This document shows positions 63,350 to 64,000 of a DNA stretch of 64,000 nucleotides, in pieces. The notes beneath the pieces are model-generated. The model did not search any database, had not been told where the DNA came from, and was given only the letters and a program-made list of their open reading frames with translations. The translations under genes and the position numbers were made by a program. The DNA lies in NCBI RefSeq assembly GCF_012273515.2, contig NZ_CP050975.2, positions 8,928,001 through 8,992,000 of the forward strand, written 5' to 3'. This DNA is from Streptomyces sp. RPA4-2. GTDB taxonomy: Bacteria; Actinomycetota; Actinomycetes; Streptomycetales; Streptomycetaceae. The stretch's first letter is position 1. Every line of letters starts with the position of its first letter.

Positions 63350-64000
63350 TCAGACATCCCCTTCAGCACTCTCGTTCCCGCCCCTCGCTGGTAATGGCGG
63401 TCGGGGCGGGAACGAAACCTCTCCGGGGAATTCGGGGCGCCTGCGGGTGTAGCTGCGCGTCGGCGGCGGCCTGCCTCCGCGCTTCGGGCGGGCGGTGCCC
63501 GCCGGATCGGACCGCTTTCCCTCGCAGGCTGGCGGGACCGGCCCGCCGTCGCGTTGCTGCTCGTCGGACGAACCGACACGTAGGTGATGGCAGCTCGTTG
63601 TGCGGGTTCCGAAGGGTTCTTGTGCGGTGTGGGCGTGCGGCGTCGAGGAGCAGTCTCCGGCATACCTGCCAAGCAGGGCCACGGTCTCCCGTAGCTGCGC
63701 GCACGCCCACTCATACTGCTCGGTGTTGGTGTGTGCCCGGAAGTTCGTCTCGATGATCTGGATCAGAGCGAGGTGAAGGTTGTACAGCCGCCGGCGGGTC
63801 CGCTCGGCGGCGGTGAACGGCCGGTGGCCGTAGCCGCGAGTGAAAGCCGTGGCGTTCCCGTAAGCGCTCGATTCACTTCCTGCGAAGCCGAACTCCATCA
63901 GCGGATCACCGTAGAACGCCCGCTCGTGGTCGATGATCGCCACTATCCGACCGTCGCGCACCATGCAGTTGCCGGGCCACAGGTCCCACTCGACGAACCG
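63350..64000 (-). CDS. Aminoglycoside phosphotransferase-like protein (partial)
   Basis: The gene enters from the right edge; its start is outside the window. The visible part has the catalytic loop RFVEWDLWPGNCMV (Asp and Asn of the kinase-like brackets) and the metal motif IVAIIDHERAFYGDPLMEFG. Then come NATAFTRGYGHRPFTAAERT and LYNLHLALIQIIETNF, as in APH/choline-kinase-like proteins. The usual end should lie near LLGRYAG; the last 75 residues are low-complexity and run over a 13-bp hairpin, so the natural stop may have been lost. The antibiotic or sugar substrate is unknown. Confidence 0.7.
   Translation of the reverse strand, partial: RFVEWDLWPGNCMVRDGRIVAIIDHERAFYGDPLMEFGFAGSESSAYGNATAFTRGYGHRPFTAAERTRRRLYNLHLALIQIIETNFRAHTNTEQYEWACAQLRETVALLGRYAGDCSSTPHAHTAQEPFGTRTTSCHHLRVGSSDEQQRDGGPVPPACEGKRSDPAGTARPKRGGRPPPTRSYTRRRPEFPGEVSFPPRPPLPARGGNESAEGDV
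63372..63415. terminator. Long-stem hairpin inside the APH-like frame
   Basis: A perfect 13-bp stem (TCGTTCCCGCCCC / GGGGCGGGAACGA) with an 18-nt loop lies at the end of the leftward frame. It looks like a terminator for that gene or an IS-related palindrome, and its place inside the coding frame argues that the original stop codon was upstream. Confidence 0.4.

Noticed and set aside
1..64000. Replication origin, rRNA, tRNA or CRISPR
   Set aside because: No DnaA-box cluster, rRNA-like sequence, foldable tRNA or repeat-spacer array was found by reading; a covariance-model scan was not possible.

Overview
The window looks like a piece of a Streptomyces-type actinomycete genome. Base composition is very GC-rich and real genes strongly prefer G or C in the third codon position. 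GTG starts with GGAGG-type ribosome sites are common. Several families are typical of streptomycetes: a DUF6207 protein, a DUF6153 protein, a SigE-group sigma factor, an NF041680-type transposase, I36-like secreted inhibitors and a NucA/NucB secreted nuclease. The density of broken genes and IS fragments suggests an accessory region such as a chromosome arm, an island or a large plasmid. No rRNA, tRNA, CRISPR array or replication origin was found. These family calls come from reading the protein sequences; no database search was run.

Layout. 0.1-3.8 kb: an FAD monooxygenase and an alpha/beta hydrolase facing an AraC regulator. 4-6 kb: a 173-bp IS5-type MITE, two gene remnants and about 1 kb without a supported gene. 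6-13.4 kb: a secreted PA14/fibronectin-III protein, then a decayed stretch with a frameshifted secreted protein, a DnaE-like scrap, a NucA/NucB nuclease gene apparently split by an inversion, a truncated transposase and several small genes. 13.4-16.5 kb: an S51 peptidase, a frameshifted GlxA-type regulator and a saccharopine-dehydrogenase-like enzyme. 16.6-18.8 kb: an internally deleted ISL3 element cutting a serine protease gene, plus a lipoprotein. 19-21.8 kb: a SigE-type sigma factor with its coupled membrane partner, and small membrane genes over a DNA-ligase remnant. 22-27 kb: a TetR / TauD dioxygenase / MFS / aldehyde dehydrogenase cluster. 27-29.6 kb: two secreted I36-like proteins and a coupled lipoprotein. 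29.8-33.7 kb: a 1283-residue HTH-STAND-WD40 protein. 33.9-34.7 kb: a VOC protein with an altered end and a cupin scrap.

35.2-41.6 kb: a SWIM zinc-finger protein overlapping an SNF2 helicase, preceded by a pRiA4b-ORF3-domain protein. 42.2-43.4 kb: a SpoIIE-type phosphatase. 44.2-47.6 kb: a fatty-acyl desaturase with its ferredoxin-reductase partner, facing a PucR regulator. 47.9-50.2 kb: a mosaic of IS1380, IS3 and IS110 fragments. 50.3-52.7 kb: a small unknown protein, a chloramphenicol-phosphotransferase-like kinase and an intact IS256 transposase gene. 53.1-55 kb: a hydrolase-TetR operon and a truncated membrane gene. 55.4-60.5 kb: a metal-resistance island with an ArsR sensor, a P1B-type ATPase fused to a ferredoxin-like domain, a CDF remnant, a DUF6153 protein and a Met/His-rich lipoprotein. 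61-64 kb: small genes and the end of an aminoglycoside-phosphotransferase-like gene that runs off the window.

The window therefore mixes a few intact functional units (dioxygenase-aldehyde dehydrogenase catabolism, desaturase electron-transfer pair, metal efflux, helicase cluster) with heavily decayed DNA. The most unusual items are the inverted NucA/NucB gene, the ATPase-ferredoxin fusion, the two-propeller STAND protein and the SWIM/SNF2/pRiA4b cluster.
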